From: Methylobacterium thuringiense
GTDB taxonomy: Bacteria; Pseudomonadota; Alphaproteobacteria; Rhizobiales; Beijerinckiaceae
Reading direction: 5' to 3'
Length of the DNA: 64,000 nucleotides
Assembly: GCF_022179645.1 (NCBI RefSeq)
Contig: NZ_BPRA01000009.1
Location: 1 to 64,000 of the forward strand
The notes below the pieces were generated by a model. The model was not told the DNA's origin. It searched no databases and saw only the letters and a program-made list of their open reading frames with translations. The first letter of the stretch is position 1, and the number at the start of each line of letters is the position of its first letter. The position numbers and the translations under genes were made by a program. Below, piece by piece: positions 61,715-64,000 of the stretch.

Positions 61715-62784
61715 GGTCCCGCCGGCTCGATGGTGCCGAGCGTGCGCCGGCCGAGTGCGCGCGCCTTCAGGCCGAGCGCCGGCTTCTCGATGGCGTACCA
61801 GGACAGGGCGGCGACGCCGAGCGCCAGGATGATCGAGGGACCGAGCAGCGCCCAGCCCGAGCCCTGCGGCCAGAACGCGTGCAGCACCTGCTGGATCGGC
61901 CAGCCGTAGAGGTAGACGCCGTAGGACAGGTCGGCCGGCGGATCGAGGCGCGGCCGGCCCAGCGCCGGCAGCAGCGCGATTCCGATCGCCGCATAGGCCT
62001 CTGTGAGGAAGAGCGCGCTCCGGTAGAGCGGCGTGCCCTGCAGGAGCAGGGCGGCGGGGAGGGCGAGGAGCCACCAGGGCGAAAGCCGCACCCGGTCGCG
62101 CCAGAGATAGAGCGCGCCGCCGCCCGCGAAGATCATCGGCAGACGGAATGCCGTCTCGGTGCCCTTGGGCAGGTCGGGATGCGCGATCTGGGCCGCGACG
62201 AGGGCGACGGCCAACCCGGCGACCAGGGCCAGCGACAGCCAGCGGACCCGCAGGAGTCCCAGAACGCCGGAGACGAGGACGCCGAAGTAGCACAGGGTCT
62301 CGTATTTCAGGGTCCAGACCGTGCCGAGGGGACTGCGATAGGGATTGGCCTCGAACAGGCCCGGCAGGGCGGCATTGCTCTTGAAGGTCGTCAGCGTGCC
62401 GAGGATGAAGCGGCGCAGCTCCGGCGCGGCATAGTATTCTGCCAGCGGCAGCCGGGTCAGCGCCGCGCCGAGCACCAGCGAGACCAGCAGCGTGGCGGCG
62501 ACCAAGCCCGGCAGGATGCGCAGGGCGCGGGCGATGACGTAGTCGCGCGCCCCGCGCCGGTCCATGCTCATGGTCACGAGGAAGCCGGACACGGCGAAGA
62601 AGCCGTTCACCGCGTGCTCGCCCAGGGCGAAGCCGGTGGCGCGGGCCAGCGGCTCGGCGGCGGGGTCGCCGGTCGCCACGCTGAAGGCGTGCGAGACGAC
62701 CACGGCCAGCGCCAGGGCGAGCCGCATGGCCGAGAAGGCGTTGTGCGGGCGGGCGATCGCCTCGGCGATGGTCGGCGCGCTCAT
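61711..62784 (-). CDS. Acyltransferase 3-family membrane protein
   Basis: 357 residues, 10 or so membrane helices. Family motifs: SAMRLALALAVVVSHAF (catalytic His in helix 1), GEHAVNGFFAVSGFLVTMSMDRRGARDYVIARALRILPG (the conserved FF-SGFL and RxxR region) and LSYGVYLYGWPIQQVL. These enzymes O-acylate sugars in the membrane (for example polysaccharide or LPS acetylation). It overlaps the GT2 gene by ATGA and the small ORF by four bases, giving a tight three-gene operon. Confidence 0.88.
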   Translation of the reverse strand: MSAPTIAEAIARPHNAFSAMRLALALAVVVSHAFSVATGDPAAEPLARATGFALGEHAVNGFFAVSGFLVTMSMDRRGARDYVIARALRILPGLVAATLLVSLVLGAALTRLPLAEYYAAPELRRFILGTLTTFKSNAALPGLFEANPYRSPLGTVWTLKYETLCYFGVLVSGVLGLLRVRWLSLALVAGLAVALVAAQIAHPDLPKGTETAFRLPMIFAGGGALYLWRDRVRLSPWWLLALPAALLLQGTPLYRSALFLTEAYAAIGIALLPALGRPRLDPPADLSYGVYLYGWPIQQVLHAFWPQGSGWALLGPSIILALGVAALSWYAIEKPALGLKARALGRRTLGTIEPAGP

Positions 62785-63662
62785 CCGCCGGCCTTTTCGA
62801 GGTTTTCACGGGACAGGGCAGCACGACCGCGCCAAGCGGCAAAAGCGCCGGCCGCCGAGCCACCGTAGCGTTCCACGCCCGAGCGGCGGAAGACGAGGGC
62901 GGAGAGCAGGGCTTTCGGTGCGTTCACCGCGAGCATGCCGAGGCTGGGATCAGGCAGGCCGTATTTTCGGCTGACATAGGCGCGCGACCAGGCCTGATGC
63001 CAGCGCGTGCGAAACACCCGGCCCCGCTCCGGCGCCGAGGAGCGCCCGCGCCCGTGCAGCGCCACGGCCTCGTGCACGTGGACCAGCGCACGGCCGGCGT
63101 CAGCGACGCGGCGGCAGAGGTCGTCATCTTCGTAGAACAGGAAGATTTTTGGGTCGAAACCGCCGAGGTCGAGGAAGAGCTTTCGCTCGGCCATGAGGCA
63201 GGCGCCGGAGAGGAACGGCGCACAGGCGTCGCCCTCGGGCAGGCTGCGCACGCCGCGCGGATTGGTGAGATACGGCGCGAGCAGCGAGCGCGGCTGGTAG
63301 AAGAAGCGCCCGTCCGGCTCGACGATGCGCGGCGCGAGCAGCCCCGCATCCGGCCATTTTTTCGAAGCTGCCAGCAGGGCGGCAGCCGCACCGGGTTGCA
63401 GGACCAGGTCGGGGTTGAGGATCAGGACGTGGGTCGCGCCCTCCGCCGCCCGCACGCCGAGAGTGTTGGCGCGGCCGTAGCCTTCGTTGCGTGGGTTTTC
63501 GACAACCCGAGCCCCGGCCGCGCGCGCGATCCGCACGGAGGCATCGCGGCTGGCATTGTCCACGACGATCGCCGGCACGCCCTCGCGGGCCAAAGCCGCC
63601 AGACAGTCCGGCAGAACCTCGGCGCTGTCGTGCGCGACGACGATGGCGACGAGGCTTTGCAC
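62781..63662 (-). CDS. Family 2 glycosyltransferase
   Basis: 293 residues. GT-A fold: VAIVVAHDSAEVLPDCLAAL, IVVDNASRDASVRIARAAG, NPRNEGYGRANTLGVRAAEGATHVLILNPDLVLQPG (D-type metal motif), and the rhamnosyltransferase-like FLSGACLMAERKLFLDLGGFDPKIFLFYEDDDLCRRV. Transfers a sugar (probably a deoxyhexose by similarity) to a glycan. Leads the GT2-acyltransferase-small ORF operon; surface-polysaccharide modification is the likely theme. Confidence 0.88.
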   Translation of the reverse strand: MQSLVAIVVAHDSAEVLPDCLAALAREGVPAIVVDNASRDASVRIARAAGARVVENPRNEGYGRANTLGVRAAEGATHVLILNPDLVLQPGAAAALLAASKKWPDAGLLAPRIVEPDGRFFYQPRSLLAPYLTNPRGVRSLPEGDACAPFLSGACLMAERKLFLDLGGFDPKIFLFYEDDDLCRRVADAGRALVHVHEAVALHGRGRSSAPERGRVFRTRWHQAWSRAYVSRKYGLPDPSLGMLAVNAPKALLSALVFRRSGVERYGGSAAGAFAAWRGRAALSRENLEKAGG

Positions 63663-63675
63663 GGGGCGGTCTGGA

Positions 63676-64000
63676 TCAGGCCTTCTTCTCGGGCAGGTTC
63701 AACCGAACGTGCAGCTCGCGCAGCTGCTTCGGCGTCGCCTCCGAGGGCGCCCCGAGGAGCAGGTCCTCGGCGCGCTGGTTCATCGGAAACAGCGTCACCT
63801 CGCGCAGGTTGATCGCGCCGACGAGCAGCATCACCAGCCGGTCGATGCCGGCGGCCATGCCGCCATGGGGCGGTGCGCCGTATTGGAAGGCGCGGTACAT
63901 GCCGCCGAAGCGGGCATGGACCTCGGCCTCGCCATACCCAGCGATCTCGAAGGCCTTCACCATGGCATCGGGGCGATGGTTGCGCACCGAGCCGGAGGCG
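63676..64000 (-). CDS. aspS: Aspartyl-tRNA synthetase, C-terminal end (5' part outside window)
   Basis: About 108 codons. [64 protein letters not shown] is the class II synthetase motif 3 region of bacterial/archaeal-type AspRS (GxxxGxDR, LREV-FP). The frame is open to the window edge. Charges tRNA-Asp (or Asp/Asn in the non-discriminating form). Confidence 0.92.
   Translation of the reverse strand, partial: ASGSVRNHRPDAMVKAFEIAGYGEAEVHARFGGMYRAFQYGAPPHGGMAAGIDRLVMLLVGAINLREVTLFPMNQRAEDLLLGAPSEATPKQLRELHVRLNLPEKKA

Overview
The window looks like chromosomal DNA of a high-GC alphaproteobacterium of the Methylobacterium/Methylorubrum type. This is inferred from gene content (chpT, eipA, a PodJ-like SEL1 protein, lptM-lysA, a hybrid CheA cluster, a malic enzyme-PTA fusion, many Rhizobiales-type DUF genes), from very GC-rich third codon positions, and from dispersed GC-rich palindromic repeats. 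No 16S gene or other species marker is present, so the genus is an inference.

Layout. 1-6.3 kb: truncated lysA, an LptM-like lipoprotein, small envelope proteins, eipA and cysQ on the minus strand, then chpT (CtrA phosphorelay) and a PilZ protein. 6.5-12.3 kb: a chemotaxis operon cheA-cheW-cheY-cheB-cheR. 12.5-18.8 kb: a large GH63-like glycosidase, a TerB-like protein, a long AI-2E-family transporter and a stand-alone receiver. 18.9-22.8 kb: a pentapeptide-repeat/channel-like fusion and a PAS hybrid histidine kinase. 22.8-26.2 kb: a DUF6883/DUF4926 pair, tRNA-Gly(GCC) with its own promoter and terminator, an HSL-type hydrolase and a recombination scar. 26.2-33 kb: a soluble chemoreceptor, the lhr-type helicase/pdeM repair pair, a flavin monooxygenase and DUF3429. 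33-43 kb: the PodJ-like polarity protein, then a beta-oxidation block (acyl-CoA dehydrogenase, thiolase, DUF2059, FadB/FadJ-type enzyme) and Pmp3. 43.4-48 kb: a double Inh-domain protein, a 2-hydroxyacid dehydrogenase, a DsrE protein, a truncated squalene-hopene cyclase and leuC. 48-53.3 kb: an AT-richer RhuM gene, an EamA transporter, a methyltransferase and a sodium:solute symporter with its DUF3311 partner. 53.4-59.5 kb: a NarL-type two-component system, maeB, a hexapeptide acetyltransferase, DUF3297 and YdeI-like genes. 59.5-64 kb: an apparent toxin/immunity pair with an AT-rich core, a polysaccharide-decoration operon (GT2, acyltransferase 3, small ORF) and the 3' end of aspS.

Most of the window is housekeeping or signalling DNA. 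The less ordinary parts are: (i) a palindromic repeat inserted in frame in the lhr-type helicase; (ii) a probable PD-(D/E)XK toxin with an ATGA-overlapping partner gene and a sharp drop in GC; (iii) a squalene-hopene cyclase stub; (iv) a chimera of a marR fragment and a second hydrolase tail; (v) several families of small dispersed inverted repeats between genes; (vi) two membrane fusions, pentapeptide-channel and AI-2E-Rossmann-like. All functional statements rest on reading motifs by eye; no database search was run.
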